Source: Idiomarina sp.
GTDB taxonomy: Bacteria > Pseudomonadota > Gammaproteobacteria > Enterobacterales > Alteromonadaceae
Direction of reading: 5' to 3'
Length of the DNA stretch: 64,000 bases
Assembly: GCA_020832105.1 (NCBI GenBank)
Contig: JAFIFH010000016.1
Span: forward strand, 1 to 64,000
Shown piece after piece: positions 42,943 to 53,441 of the stretch. Below the pieces are notes generated by a model. That model did no database searches. It was not told the DNA's origin and saw nothing but the letters and a program-made list of their open reading frames with translations. A program made the position numbers and the translations under genes. Numbering within the stretch: position 1 is the first letter of the stretch; each line of letters begins with the position of its first letter.

Positions 42943-43479
42943 ATGATCCTCAGATACTCACTGATTACGGCAGCTTGTATACTCGTGGCTGGCTGTCAAA
43001 GCACGCCTGTACAGGACGAGACAGTAGGGGAGCCGGGTGAACGTAGCCACGCCGAGATGATTCGCGATACACAACCGCCTGCAGGTCCCGACCATGAGGT
43101 ACGCGATGGGGTGTTAACCCCCCTTGAAGCCGTGAACGGTGCTGCACAATCAGCGCCAGGCGGCTACCCAGGCACATTCGGCATGCAGGTACGTAATATC
43201 GGCGGCGATACTGGCGGTCGTATATTCTTAAATAGTGAGTTGAATTACCGCGAACAAACCAATGTTTCGGTGGTGATTCCCCGCGACGTGGGGCGCGAGC
43301 TGGCCCGCCAGCATGGCGAAAACTGGATTAGAGATGTGGTGGGTAAAGATATTGAAGTGGACGGTGAGGCCCTTCGTGAAGTGACCTGGTTCAATGACTC
43401 AACGCTAGGCCGGACGAAGTCCTATTACTATCAGACCCACATTGAGCTGAGCAGCGCGGACCAACTCCGGATGCAATAA
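42943..43479 (+). CDS. Lipoprotein, function unknown
   Basis: A 178-residue protein with a lipoprotein signal (MILRYSLITAACILVAGC). The ATG at 42943 is preferred to 42934 because AAGGA lies nine bases before it and only one base before the other. A polar spacer of about 60 residues follows the lipid site, then a compact domain with VRNIGGDTGGRIFLNSELNY. I do not recognise the family. The upstream 200 bp contain the divergent promoters of this gene and of the cupredoxin operon. Confidence 0.7.
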   Translation: MILRYSLITAACILVAGCQSTPVQDETVGEPGERSHAEMIRDTQPPAGPDHEVRDGVLTPLEAVNGAAQSAPGGYPGTFGMQVRNIGGDTGGRIFLNSELNYREQTNVSVVIPRDVGRELARQHGENWIRDVVGKDIEVDGEALREVTWFNDSTLGRTKSYYYQTHIELSSADQLRMQ

Positions 43480-43508
43480 ACGCAGCCCAGCCACCGCAAA
43501 GGTGGCTG

Positions 43509-44558
43509 TCAGGCGAACTCCCGCTGCCAGTCTTTCCATATCGGTTCGAAGCCATACGTGAGCAGAGCTTTGCAGACTTGCTTCGCACTGCGCGGGTCGC
43601 TGGTGGCGAATTGCTCAAGGGCGATGGTGTCGTCGGCATAGCCGCCGGGTTGGGTTTTCGACCCTGCACTCATATGGGTGATACCCAAAGGCATCAGGTG
43701 GTCGCGCAACATGGCGGGCTCCCGGGTGGACAAGGTCAGCTCTAGGTCGGGCTCAAACAGCCGAAAGGCGCAAATAAGCTGGACCAGGGTCTTATCGTCC
43801 ACTAAATGTTCACTGTTGATGCCGCCAGCACAAGGGCGCAGGCGTGGGAAGGCCATGGAGTAGCGGCTGCGCCAATAGTGTTGCTGCAAGTAACGTAAAT
43901 GGCGGGCGCAATCGAGGGCATCCTCACGCCAGTCGGCAAGACCTAACAATACCCCGAGGCCAATTTTATCTACACCTGCGGCGGCCACCCGGTCTGGGGT
44001 TTGTAAGCGCCACTGCATGTCAGTTTTGTTACCCCGCAGATGATGTTTGTCATAGGCGCTGCGCTGGTAGGTTTCCTGATACACGTAGACGGCAGCCAGG
44101 CCATAGCCGCGCAGTTCAGCATAGTCGTCTTTTGCCAGCGGCTGTACTTCTAGTGCGATATGCGAAAAATACTGGCTGACTACCGCAAACGCCTGACGAA
44201 AATACGGCATCCCGACTTTGCGCTCATGCTCTCCTGCCACCAGCAAGACAGAGTCGAACCCCTGTTGTTTAAGTGCCTGGCATTCCTTGTGTAAATCGTC
44301 CATGGATAGCGTCGTGCGTTTAATGGCGTTGCTCATGGAAAAACCGCAGTACGTACAGTCGTTAGCACACAAGTTGGACAAATATAGCGGAATAAACAGG
44401 CGCATGGTGTGGCCAAAACGCTGGCGCGTGAGTCGGGCTGCGGTAGCAGCCATGAGCTCAATATGCTGGGCGGCTTCTTTACTTAATAGCTGCGCGAGGT
44501 CGTCGATATCAAGGCGAGTGCTGCCAGCTTTGGCAATAATATCGCGAATGCCAGTCAT
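43509..44558 (-). CDS. thiH: 2-iminoacetate synthase
   Basis: A 349-residue radical-SAM enzyme that splits tyrosine to give dehydroglycine for the thiazole ring of thiamine. The iron-sulfur motif [11 protein letters not shown] (CxxxCxxC) near residue 63 and the later [14 protein letters not shown] segment are characteristic. It overlaps thiG by 4 bp. The presence of ThiH, not ThiO, indicates the oxygen-independent route. Confidence 0.95.
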   Translation of the reverse strand: MTGIRDIIAKAGSTRLDIDDLAQLLSKEAAQHIELMAATAARLTRQRFGHTMRLFIPLYLSNLCANDCTYCGFSMSNAIKRTTLSMDDLHKECQALKQQGFDSVLLVAGEHERKVGMPYFRQAFAVVSQYFSHIALEVQPLAKDDYAELRGYGLAAVYVYQETYQRSAYDKHHLRGNKTDMQWRLQTPDRVAAAGVDKIGLGVLLGLADWREDALDCARHLRYLQQHYWRSRYSMAFPRLRPCAGGINSEHLVDDKTLVQLICAFRLFEPDLELTLSTREPAMLRDHLMPLGITHMSAGSKTQPGGYADDTIALEQFATSDPRSAKQVCKALLTYGFEPIWKDWQREFA

Positions 44559-45322
44559 ACCGCCCCCAAAAAGCCAGTCAATGGGCTCGATGCCTGGGCT
44601 TGGCTCTTGCTCGGAGCAAGCTGTGCCTGGCGTGCCAGTAAGGCTGCGTCACAGGTTAGCCGAAAGGCTTTCGCCATCGCAACCGGGTCACCAGCGGTGG
44701 CTATGGCAGTATTCACCAGTACCGCGTCGGCACCGATTTCAAAGGCTTCAGCAGCATGGCTAGGAGCGCCAATACCGGCGTCTACGATCACCGGTACCTG
44801 GCTTTGCTCGACAATAATGCGCAGAAAATCACGGGTTTGCAGGCCCTGGTTAGAGCCAATGGGGGACCCCAGTGGCATGACCGCAGCGCAGCCAACCTCT
44901 TGTAAGCGCAAACATAGTGTCGGGTCGGCAGGGCAATAGGGCAATACTACAAAGCCTTTGGCCACCAGGGCTTTTGCGGCTTGTAATGTCTCAACGGGAT
45001 CGGGTAGCAGATATTTCGGGTCCGGGTGAATTTCCAGTTTGACCCAGTTGGTGTCTAATATATCACGAGCCAGTTGCGCCGCAAGAACGGCTTCTTTTGC
45101 CGTTTTCGCACCGGAGGTATTGGGAAGCAAGCGCACGCCGAGCTTTTTTAACTCACGCAGTGTGGTGTCCTGTTGGTGCGCCTGCTCAATGCGTTTTAAT
45201 GCGAGGGTGACCAGCTCACTACCGCTGGCCTTAATTGCCTCACTCATAAGCCCAGCGTTGGCGAATTTGCCGGTGCCGGTAAGCAAATGAGAGCTGAAGT
45301 TCTGATTGTCTATCCGTAACAT
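44555..45322 (-). CDS. thiG: Thiazole synthase
   Basis: A 255-residue enzyme that builds the thiazole phosphate from deoxyxylulose phosphate, dehydroglycine and ThiS-thiocarboxylate. Family landmarks: [52 protein letters not shown] (catalytic Lys region), [13 protein letters not shown] and [25 protein letters not shown] before the ATG; 4 bp from the thiS stop. Confidence 0.96.
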   Translation of the reverse strand: MLRIDNQNFSSHLLTGTGKFANAGLMSEAIKASGSELVTLALKRIEQAHQQDTTLRELKKLGVRLLPNTSGAKTAKEAVLAAQLARDILDTNWVKLEIHPDPKYLLPDPVETLQAAKALVAKGFVVLPYCPADPTLCLRLQEVGCAAVMPLGSPIGSNQGLQTRDFLRIIVEQSQVPVIVDAGIGAPSHAAEAFEIGADAVLVNTAIATAGDPVAMAKAFRLTCDAALLARQAQLAPSKSQAQASSPLTGFLGAV

Positions 45323-45326
45323 GGGG

Positions 45327-45539
45327 TTAACCTCCTGCTACTGCAGAAAACAGTGTAAAAGTGTCACCCGATTTAGTCTGATAATCAGGCCAGGTGGAGC
45401 GTGGTATCAGAGTATCATCAAGGGTCACCGCGACTTCATTGAGCACTAATTCCTGGGCCTCGCAATACCTGACTAGAATGCGGTGCAGGCTGTCGTTTGG
45501 GTGACAGTCCACACTCTGTTGGTTGATAGTGATGTGCAT
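45327..45539 (-). CDS. thiS: Sulfur carrier protein ThiS
   Basis: A 70-residue ubiquitin-like sulfur carrier ending in the required Gly-Gly (SAVAGG), which ThiF adenylates and which then carries the sulfur for the thiazole ring. The start at 45539 ([11 protein letters not shown]) is the family start; a longer frame upstream is only the shadow of thiF. It lies between thiF (10 bp) and thiG (4 bp). Confidence 0.95.
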   Translation of the reverse strand: MHITINQQSVDCHPNDSLHRILVRYCEAQELVLNEVAVTLDDTLIPRSTWPDYQTKSGDTFTLFSAVAGG

Positions 45540-45549
45540 AGCGATCCCT

Positions 45550-46314
45550 TTAATTCGTTGCCGCGCAGACCGGACATGCCGGGTCGCGAGCGATATGCAG
45601 CATTTGCTGCGTAAAGCTGCCATGGTCGAGCCGCCATAGTCGGCTCCATTGTATCTGTGGATCGCCGAGCAGCACCCGCAGTGCAAGCGCCGCCTGGTAA
45701 CACCCTGCCATGCCAACGACAGGCCCGAGTACACCCTCGCTCTGACAGCTGCCACCAAGTAGCGTATCTATCGGGTAGAGGCAGTGATAACACCCCGCCT
45801 GTCGCCCGGGCCCACAATATTGTGGATGAATTGCCACCGCCTGTGCCTGCAAACCAATGGCCGCGCCAATAATCAGCGGTGTGCCAGTGGAGAACGCATA
45901 ACGATTAAGTAACTGACGCGTGGTCATGTTGTCTGAGCAATCAATGATCAGATCGAAACCCTGTAGCAATTCAGCTGCATTTTGCTCGCGTAGCCGTTGT
46001 TGATGCGTGGTAATGTTCAACTCTGGCTGCATAGTGTGCAGCCGCTGACTGATTACCGAAACCTTGCTTTGATTGATATCGTCTGCCTGATACAACCACT
46101 GGCGGGGTAGGTTACTCAGGCTGACGATATCGTCGTCGCACAGGTCCAGGTGGCCCACCCCGGCAGACGCCAGATAGGGCGCAATCAAAGTGCCAAGTCC
46201 ACCGAGCCCGACGATCATGACTCTGGCGCTGGTTAGTTTGCCGATACCTGCTTCACCACAAATGGGCAGCATGATCTGACGGCTATAGCGCAGAAAATCA
46301 GCGTCCGATAACAT
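45550..46314 (-). CDS. thiF: Adenylyltransferase ThiF
   Basis: A 254-residue E1-like enzyme that activates the ThiS C-terminus with [12 protein letters not shown], the nucleotide loop [31 protein letters not shown] and two zinc-binding pairs (GCYHC, CPVC) are all present. The start overlaps thiDE by 17 bp. Confidence 0.95.
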   Translation of the reverse strand: MLSDADFLRYSRQIMLPICGEAGIGKLTSARVMIVGLGGLGTLIAPYLASAGVGHLDLCDDDIVSLSNLPRQWLYQADDINQSKVSVISQRLHTMQPELNITTHQQRLREQNAAELLQGFDLIIDCSDNMTTRQLLNRYAFSTGTPLIIGAAIGLQAQAVAIHPQYCGPGRQAGCYHCLYPIDTLLGGSCQSEGVLGPVVGMAGCYQAALALRVLLGDPQIQWSRLWRLDHGSFTQQMLHIARDPACPVCAATN

Positions 46315-47770
46315 CGGTGAAATCCTCTATCCGTTGGGCCAGATCGTCACATTGGCTGATCGCGCGAACCACTGCGATGCTGCCGACGCCGCAGGCGTGC
46401 ACCTCAGCTGCGTTATTCAGATTGATGCCGCCAATCGCTACGGTGGGAAAGCCGCGTGCAAGTTCTACATAATGCGACAGCCGGGCTAAACCCTGAGGCT
46501 GACTTTTCATCACCTTGGTCGGGGTGGCAAAAACATGCCCGAGGGCGATATAGGAAGGCTTTAATGCCAGGGCGTTGAGCAGCTCATAATACCCATGGGT
46601 CGATACCCCGAGGCGTGATCCTGCTTGTTGGATGGCATTTAAGTCCGCTTCAAGCAAATCTTCCTGCCCCAAATGAATGCCGTAAGCTTTATGTTTAATA
46701 GCGAATGCCCAGTGGTCATTAATGTACACTCGAGCGTTATGTTGTCGACCGAGCAAAACGGCTTCAGCTATAGCACCTTCCACCTTGTCTGGATTCATAT
46801 TTTTCAAGCGCAGCTGCACCGTTCTCACCCCAAATTCAAGCAGTCGTGCGAGTAGCTGGACGTTGGCCACAACCGGGTAGAGGCCTAGTGTCTGGGTGTC
46901 GCTTTCGACGAATTTACCCTGCATTGAAGGGCTATGTAGTGGCTCCAGCCTGGGGAAGTATTCAGCGGGTGTCGGCAACTGAGAGTGATTGACTGGCCCG
47001 GGCCCCTGACCCAGCCCCACCGCAGTAGCCAGACCGTATGAGATATAGGCACTGGCCTGCACCACGGCGTCTTCCAGCGGATCACCATTGGCCATTGCCG
47101 CGGTAATTGCAGAGGCCATGCTACAACCTGTGCCATGGCTGTGGGTGGTTGGCTGACGCGGCTGTATGAACCTGCATTCAAGGTGGTGACTTATCAGGTA
47201 GTCAATGCACTGGGCACCTTGCCAGTCGGCGTGGCCACCTTTAACCAATACCGCCTGTGCCCCCTGTTGTAGCAACTGGTGTGCGCCGGCAATTAGGCTT
47301 TCTTCGTTTTCAATAGGGAAACCGCAAAGCATGCTAAGTTCGACCACATTCGGCGTCACCAGGGTCGCGATGGGCAGCAAATAGGTGAGTGTGCCCCGCA
47401 GCGCGCTATCATCGGCAAGTGTACTACCACTCGCGCTGACCGCCACCGGGTCGACCACCAGGGGCACGTCGTGCAGGTTTTGTAAGTAAAATCTAGCCAG
47501 GCTTTCTGCCTGCTCAGCGCTTGGCAGCATTCCGGTTTTAATGGCTTTTGGCGGTAAATCATCCAGCAGGCATTGCAGCTGTGCGTTGAACATGGTTAAC
47601 GGCGTTGCGGCGACATGTGTCACCGCAACTGAGCTTTGTGCCGTGAGTGCACTTATCACGGTACACGGATGCACGCCAAAACTGCGCATAGCTGCGCTAT
47701 CGGCTTGAATACCCGCACCGCCACCGGAGTCTGAGCCGGCAATAGTCCAGCAAATGGAAGGCTTGGCCAT
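46298..47770 (-). CDS. thiDE: Fused HMP-phosphate kinase / thiamine-phosphate synthase
   Basis: A 490-residue fusion. Residues 1 to about 265 form ThiD ([34 protein letters not shown]), which phosphorylates the pyrimidine intermediate. Residues about 290-490 form ThiE ([55 protein letters not shown]), which joins pyrimidine and thiazole. Fusion of the two genes keeps successive steps on one chain, as seen in several gammaproteobacteria. Lies 2 bp after thiC. Confidence 0.95.
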   Translation of the reverse strand: MAKPSICWTIAGSDSGGGAGIQADSAAMRSFGVHPCTVISALTAQSSVAVTHVAATPLTMFNAQLQCLLDDLPPKAIKTGMLPSAEQAESLARFYLQNLHDVPLVVDPVAVSASGSTLADDSALRGTLTYLLPIATLVTPNVVELSMLCGFPIENEESLIAGAHQLLQQGAQAVLVKGGHADWQGAQCIDYLISHHLECRFIQPRQPTTHSHGTGCSMASAITAAMANGDPLEDAVVQASAYISYGLATAVGLGQGPGPVNHSQLPTPAEYFPRLEPLHSPSMQGKFVESDTQTLGLYPVVANVQLLARLLEFGVRTVQLRLKNMNPDKVEGAIAEAVLLGRQHNARVYINDHWAFAIKHKAYGIHLGQEDLLEADLNAIQQAGSRLGVSTHGYYELLNALALKPSYIALGHVFATPTKVMKSQPQGLARLSHYVELARGFPTVAIGGINLNNAAEVHACGVGSIAVVRAISQCDDLAQRIEDFTDVIGR

Positions 47771-47772
47771 AA

Positions 47773-49488
<1,716 letters not shown>

Positions 49489-49587
49489 CTAAAATTAGAT
49501 AAAATTTGCTTGTCAGGAGTGTGTTTTAAAGCAGCAGAGCAGGCCGTTGGTATCTGCTTAGATACGTTTGGTTTTGGCCTGATGTAC

Positions 49588-49670
49588 TTGTTCCCTTCGC
49601 AGGTATTAGCCTGATCAGTTTCAACGGATCCCGTGTAAACGGTCTCAGCCCCGTGGGGCACTCCGACAAG
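49588..49670 (-). promoter_or_regulatory. TPP riboswitch (THI element)
   Basis: On the minus strand, about 110 bp before thiC, the conserved TPP-aptamer blocks appear in order: GGAGTGCCCC, GGGGCTGAGA, then GTTGAAACTGATCAGG, CTAATACCTGCG and AAGGGAA. Binding of thiamine pyrophosphate should shut down the operon, probably by hiding the ribosome site or by early termination; I do not see a clear terminator. Confidence 0.95.
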
Positions 49671-49746
49671 ATGTATATATGGAGCTTTCGCTCTTTTTTT
49701 ATGGTGCGGTAAAACTAATCAGATAGCAAGAGGCTGCTCGCCTTAG

Positions 49747-50277
49747 CTATTTAAATTGTTTATCCACAGGTGTCTGGGCAAAGTAATTGGTGTAATTACT
49801 TAAGGTCTTTTGGCCGACCAGCAACACCACTTCAAGGATCTGTTGCGGCTTGTAGCCCGCGTCCTGAAAGTCTTGCACGGCAGATTTGTCGACCTGGCCA
49901 CTTTGTGCCACCACCGCACGGGTGAAGGTGCGCAGCGCTTCCAGCTTGTCGTCGTCAAGTTTTTTGCCATCGACAACGGCTTGGTTGAGTTGCTCATCAA
50001 CCTTCATCGACTTAGCAATGGCGGTGTGCGCAGGTACACAGTAATGGCATTCGTTCTCAACGTTAATGCTTTGCCAGACCACCGTTATTTCTTCTTTGTT
50101 GAAGCTGGTCGCCTGAGCCAGCTCACCAAGTGCGAGGTAGGCTTTTAACAGTTGAGGTGATTCGGACATTACACCATACAGGTTAGGAACAAAGCCGTTC
50201 TCTTTTTCAATGTTTTTGAGCACTTCTTTGCTATCGTCTGGTGCGCTGTTAATCGTATGGACAGTAAATTTAGTCAT
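49747..50277 (-). CDS. Carboxymuconolactone decarboxylase / AhpD-like protein
   Basis: A 176-residue protein from the ATG at 50277, where AAGGAG gives a good ribosome site; an open frame extends 22 codons further without one. The alkylhydroperoxidase core ENECHYCVPAHTAIAKS (Glu, two Cys, His) near residue 76 points to a thiol peroxidase-type activity. It is divergent from an AraC-family regulator 160 bp away, which likely controls it. Confidence 0.9.
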   Translation of the reverse strand: MTKFTVHTINSAPDDSKEVLKNIEKENGFVPNLYGVMSESPQLLKAYLALGELAQATSFNKEEITVVWQSINVENECHYCVPAHTAIAKSMKVDEQLNQAVVDGKKLDDDKLEALRTFTRAVVAQSGQVDKSAVQDFQDAGYKPQQILEVVLLVGQKTLSNYTNYFAQTPVDKQFK

Positions 50278-50436
50278 ATAATGAAACTCCTTTATCGGAT
50301 AGTTTGCTGGTAAGTTCAGAACGAATAAAAGACGCGACAACAATGAAGGTCAGCTTTTACTTTTATTCTCGTGTACAGCCATGCACACTATAAAAAAGGC
50401 GTCCTACCAACCTAGCTTTCAACCTGCGGTACTGCA

Positions 50437-51357
50437 ATGACCAAACCGACTGATCAATCAACCAAAACAACAGCGTCTCTCGACAACATACTTGAACAAC
50501 TGGCATTTGGCTCAGAGTTGCATTTTGAATCAGGCTTTTGCCAGCAGTGGAATATGCTCACCCAGAAGTCGGTCAAAGCCGGGTTACATGTGGTTACGCA
50601 AGGTTCGCTGTGGGTCGCTATACCAGGTCAACTAAACAGTCAGTTTCAAATGCATGCGGGCGATGCTTTGTTTCTTAGTCATGGAATCAGGCATTGGCTG
50701 AGTGACGAGCCGCTCACTGAGGAAACCCAGCAAAGCAGGCTGGAAGATTTATGCATTCCGGCACATTTGGAACGCGGACTGGTTTGTTACGACGTTGACG
50801 TGCATTCGGATATGACCGAAACGCTGTTTCGTTTGCTCCCTGACTATATTCATCTGCCGGCGACAAAACAGTCGGACTCGCTGATTCAGTTGATAGCGAT
50901 TGTGCAGGAAGAGACCGCGTCACGCCGTTCGGGCTATCAGGTCGCCGTGAGTCGAATTAGCGACGTGATAGTGCTCCACTTACTACGTCAGGTTCTCACT
51001 GATCAGCGTATTGGCAGTGGGCTACTCGCTGCGCTACGAGACGACGCTCTGCGCACCGTGATGCTAGCGGTGATAGATAACCTTGCCGCAGACTGGTCAG
51101 TAGATAGCATGGCCGTACTGGTGCATATGTCACGCAGCGCTTTTGCTGAACGCTGCCAGAAGGTTCTCTCAATGCCACCGAAAGGCATTGTCGACGGTTT
51201 GCGTATGCAACAAGCCCGCCGCTTGCTTATCCACAGCCCGTTGAATATTGACCAAATAGCTGAAGCCTTGGGCTACCAGTCAGCTACCGCATTTATTAGA
51301 TTCTTCAAGCAACGCGCAGAGTGTTCACCCGGGGAGTACCGTCAGAAACAGAACTGA
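50437..51357 (+). CDS. AraC-family regulator with N-terminal cupin
   Basis: A 306-residue regulator. The N-terminal about 180 residues form a cupin-like sensor (GLHVVTQGSLWVAI, MHAGDALFLSHGIRHWLSD). The C-terminal DNA-binding domain has two helix-turn-helix units (WSVDSMAVLVHMSRSAFAER, then LNIDQIAEALGYQSATAFIR) and the closing FFKQRAECSPGEYR. It is divergent from the CMD gene and probably its activator; related regulators respond to small aromatic or oxidised molecules. Confidence 0.9.
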   Translation: MTKPTDQSTKTTASLDNILEQLAFGSELHFESGFCQQWNMLTQKSVKAGLHVVTQGSLWVAIPGQLNSQFQMHAGDALFLSHGIRHWLSDEPLTEETQQSRLEDLCIPAHLERGLVCYDVDVHSDMTETLFRLLPDYIHLPATKQSDSLIQLIAIVQEETASRRSGYQVAVSRISDVIVLHLLRQVLTDQRIGSGLLAALRDDALRTVMLAVIDNLAADWSVDSMAVLVHMSRSAFAERCQKVLSMPPKGIVDGLRMQQARRLLIHSPLNIDQIAEALGYQSATAFIRFFKQRAECSPGEYRQKQN

Positions 51358-51453
51358 GAATGTTGTTTTGGTTGATCATGCGGGTGTTGCGGTCAATGTG
51401 CTGCTGCGGCTCGCAACATAGACTGACAGGGTCAAATAACCCTGGAGGTCCAC

Positions 51454-51882
51454 ATGAAAACATTTTTATCCACTATGCTCGTTGCAGCTGTCGCGTTAAG
51501 TGCAGTGATTTACTCTACTACCAGCCACGCATCCACTGAACATCTTGAGAAGTTTAAACAACCTTTTACAGAGTCGGCCTATCGTCAGGCTCAGGCTGAC
51601 GCGCAGTTGGTGTTGATCGACGTCTACGCAACCTGGTGTCCGACCTGCAAGCGTCAACAGGATGTCCTGGACAGCTATTTCCCGCAAAACCCTGACAGTG
51701 AACTGGTGGTATTTGAAGTCGACTACGATTCGCAAAAAGAATGGGTTCGCTATTTTAAAGCGCCTCGTCAATCAACGCTGGTACTTGAACGAGGCGAGCA
51801 GCGACTATGGTTTAGTGTTGCCCAAACCCGTGAAAGCGCAATCTTTGCTGAGCTTGAGCTACACGACCAGGGAGCTCAGTAA
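51454..51882 (+). CDS. Exported thioredoxin-like protein
   Basis: A 142-residue protein with a signal peptide (MKTFLSTMLVAAVALSAVIY) and a thioredoxin active site WCPTCKRQ near residue 62. It should act in the periplasm. It is 2 bp from a CcdA-type gene, which would keep its Cys pair reduced. GGAGG before the ATG. Confidence 0.88.
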   Translation: MKTFLSTMLVAAVALSAVIYSTTSHASTEHLEKFKQPFTESAYRQAQADAQLVLIDVYATWCPTCKRQQDVLDSYFPQNPDSELVVFEVDYDSQKEWVRYFKAPRQSTLVLERGEQRLWFSVAQTRESAIFAELELHDQGAQ

Positions 51883-51884
51883 CC

Positions 51885-52586
51885 ATGGAGTGGAGTGCCT
51901 TACCGCTGGCGCTAATTGCTGGTGTACTGAGCCTGATGTCACCCTGCGTGTTGCCGATGTTACCAGCGGTAACCGCCTCAGCAATGCGCGCATCCAAAGC
52001 GGGAATCTGGTTTCTCGCTGCGGGCCTAGCGCTGACCTTTGCGCTAGGTGGCTCGCTGCTGACTTACCTTTTTATGAGCCTGGGCATGTCGCCCGACGTG
52101 CTGCGCTATTTCGCTGCAGGGTTGATGCTGCTGATGGGGATCACACTAGTTAATGGCTGGCTGAATCAGCGCATGTCGATGCTGCTGTCGAAAGGTCTTA
52201 GCTATTTACCGAACAGCGGGTCAGTTCAGCGCGATTCGTCACACCCCGCATTCCAGTTCGTCATCGGTGGTTCGCTGGGCCTTGTATGGTTGCCCTGTGT
52301 GGGGCCAACCCTGGGCGCAGCCATTGCGCTTGCGTCAACTGGCGATCACCTGGCAATGGCATTTAGCGTGATGTTTGTATTTGGTCTTGGTACCGCGATA
52401 CCGTTGATTGCGGTGGGCTACTTCGCCGGTAAAAAGATACGCAAGCTGGGTGCGTCTGCCAACACGGGCCGGTTAATCTTAGGTTATGCGCTACTGGTGA
52501 TAGCATTGATGATATTCACTGGGCTCGATAAAGTCCTGGAAACCATTGCTCTGACGTATTTACCCGACTGGGTGACACAGATCTAA
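51885..52586 (+). CDS. CcdA/DsbD-type thiol reductant transporter
   Basis: A 233-residue membrane protein with six helices. The Cys pair that passes electrons across the membrane is in MSPCVLPMLPAV and LPCVGPTLGAA. It is 2 bp from the thioredoxin-like gene before it and resembles cytochrome-c biogenesis CcdA. With the glutaredoxin-MauE gene it forms a thiol-electron cluster. Confidence 0.9.
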   Translation: MEWSALPLALIAGVLSLMSPCVLPMLPAVTASAMRASKAGIWFLAAGLALTFALGGSLLTYLFMSLGMSPDVLRYFAAGLMLLMGITLVNGWLNQRMSMLLSKGLSYLPNSGSVQRDSSHPAFQFVIGGSLGLVWLPCVGPTLGAAIALASTGDHLAMAFSVMFVFGLGTAIPLIAVGYFAGKKIRKLGASANTGRLILGYALLVIALMIFTGLDKVLETIALTYLPDWVTQI

Positions 52587-52694
52587 CTCTTGGTACACAA
52601 GTCCCCGGACCACGCCTTTCTTTGCTATATTCGTTGAGGATAATTGATTCGCTCAAGGCTAACAAGCTTAGCCTTGAGCTCAGCGGAGGTAATA

Positions 52695-53441
52695 ATGGCA
52701 AAGCAGAAGCAAGCAACGGTTTACCGTATGATGACCGACAAGCACACCTGTCCGTTTGGTCTCAAAACCGTTGATTTACTCAAACGCCAGGGGTACGAGG
52801 TTGACGATCATCAGCTCACCTCACGTGCCGAGATCGATGCCTTTAAAGCCCAACATGATGTTAAAACCACGCCGCAGGCGTTTATTGATGGGCAGCGCAT
52901 TGGGGGTTACGAAGAGGTGCGCAAACATCTGGGTAAACCGGTTAAAGACCCTGATGCGACCACCTATCGTCCAGTGGCTGTGCTGTTTGCGTTGACCGCC
53001 TTAACCGCTCTAATCTTGAGTTACTCAATCTACGGCACCGTTGTCTCGGTGCAGGCAGCAGAGTGGTTTATTGCCTTGTCGATGGTGGTGTTAGCGCTGC
53101 TCAAATTACAGGACGTCGAGAAGTTCGCCACCATGTTTTTAAATTATGACCTGCTGGCCAAACGCTGGGTGCCCTACGGCTATGTCTACCCTTATGCAGA
53201 AGGCCTTGCAGGGCTTTTGATGGTGGGTGGAATTCTGAATTGGATTTCAATTCCGGTGGCACTGTTTATCGGTACCATAGGCGCTGTTTCAGTATTTAAA
53301 GCCGTGTATGTAGACAAGCGAGAACTTAAATGTGCTTGTGTGGGCGGTGGTAGCAGCGTGCCCCTTGGATTTATTTCTCTCACCGAAAACCTGATGATGA
53401 TGGCCATGGCGCTGTGGATGCTTTTCGCCCACGGTTTTTAG
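52695..53441 (+). CDS. Glutaredoxin-MauE/DoxX-like membrane fusion
   Basis: A 248-residue protein from the ATG at 52695 (GGAGG six bases before). The first about 75 residues are a glutaredoxin (MTDKHTCPFGLKTVDLLKRQ with CPFG in place of CPYC; TTPQAFIDGQRIGGYEEV). The rest has four helices and the LKCACVGGGS motif of the MauE family, seen in thiol transfer to methylamine dehydrogenase. The fusion suggests electron transfer from glutathione-like donors across the membrane. Confidence 0.88.
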   Translation: MAKQKQATVYRMMTDKHTCPFGLKTVDLLKRQGYEVDDHQLTSRAEIDAFKAQHDVKTTPQAFIDGQRIGGYEEVRKHLGKPVKDPDATTYRPVAVLFALTALTALILSYSIYGTVVSVQAAEWFIALSMVVLALLKLQDVEKFATMFLNYDLLAKRWVPYGYVYPYAEGLAGLLMVGGILNWISIPVALFIGTIGAVSVFKAVYVDKRELKCACVGGGSSVPLGFISLTENLMMMAMALWMLFAHGF

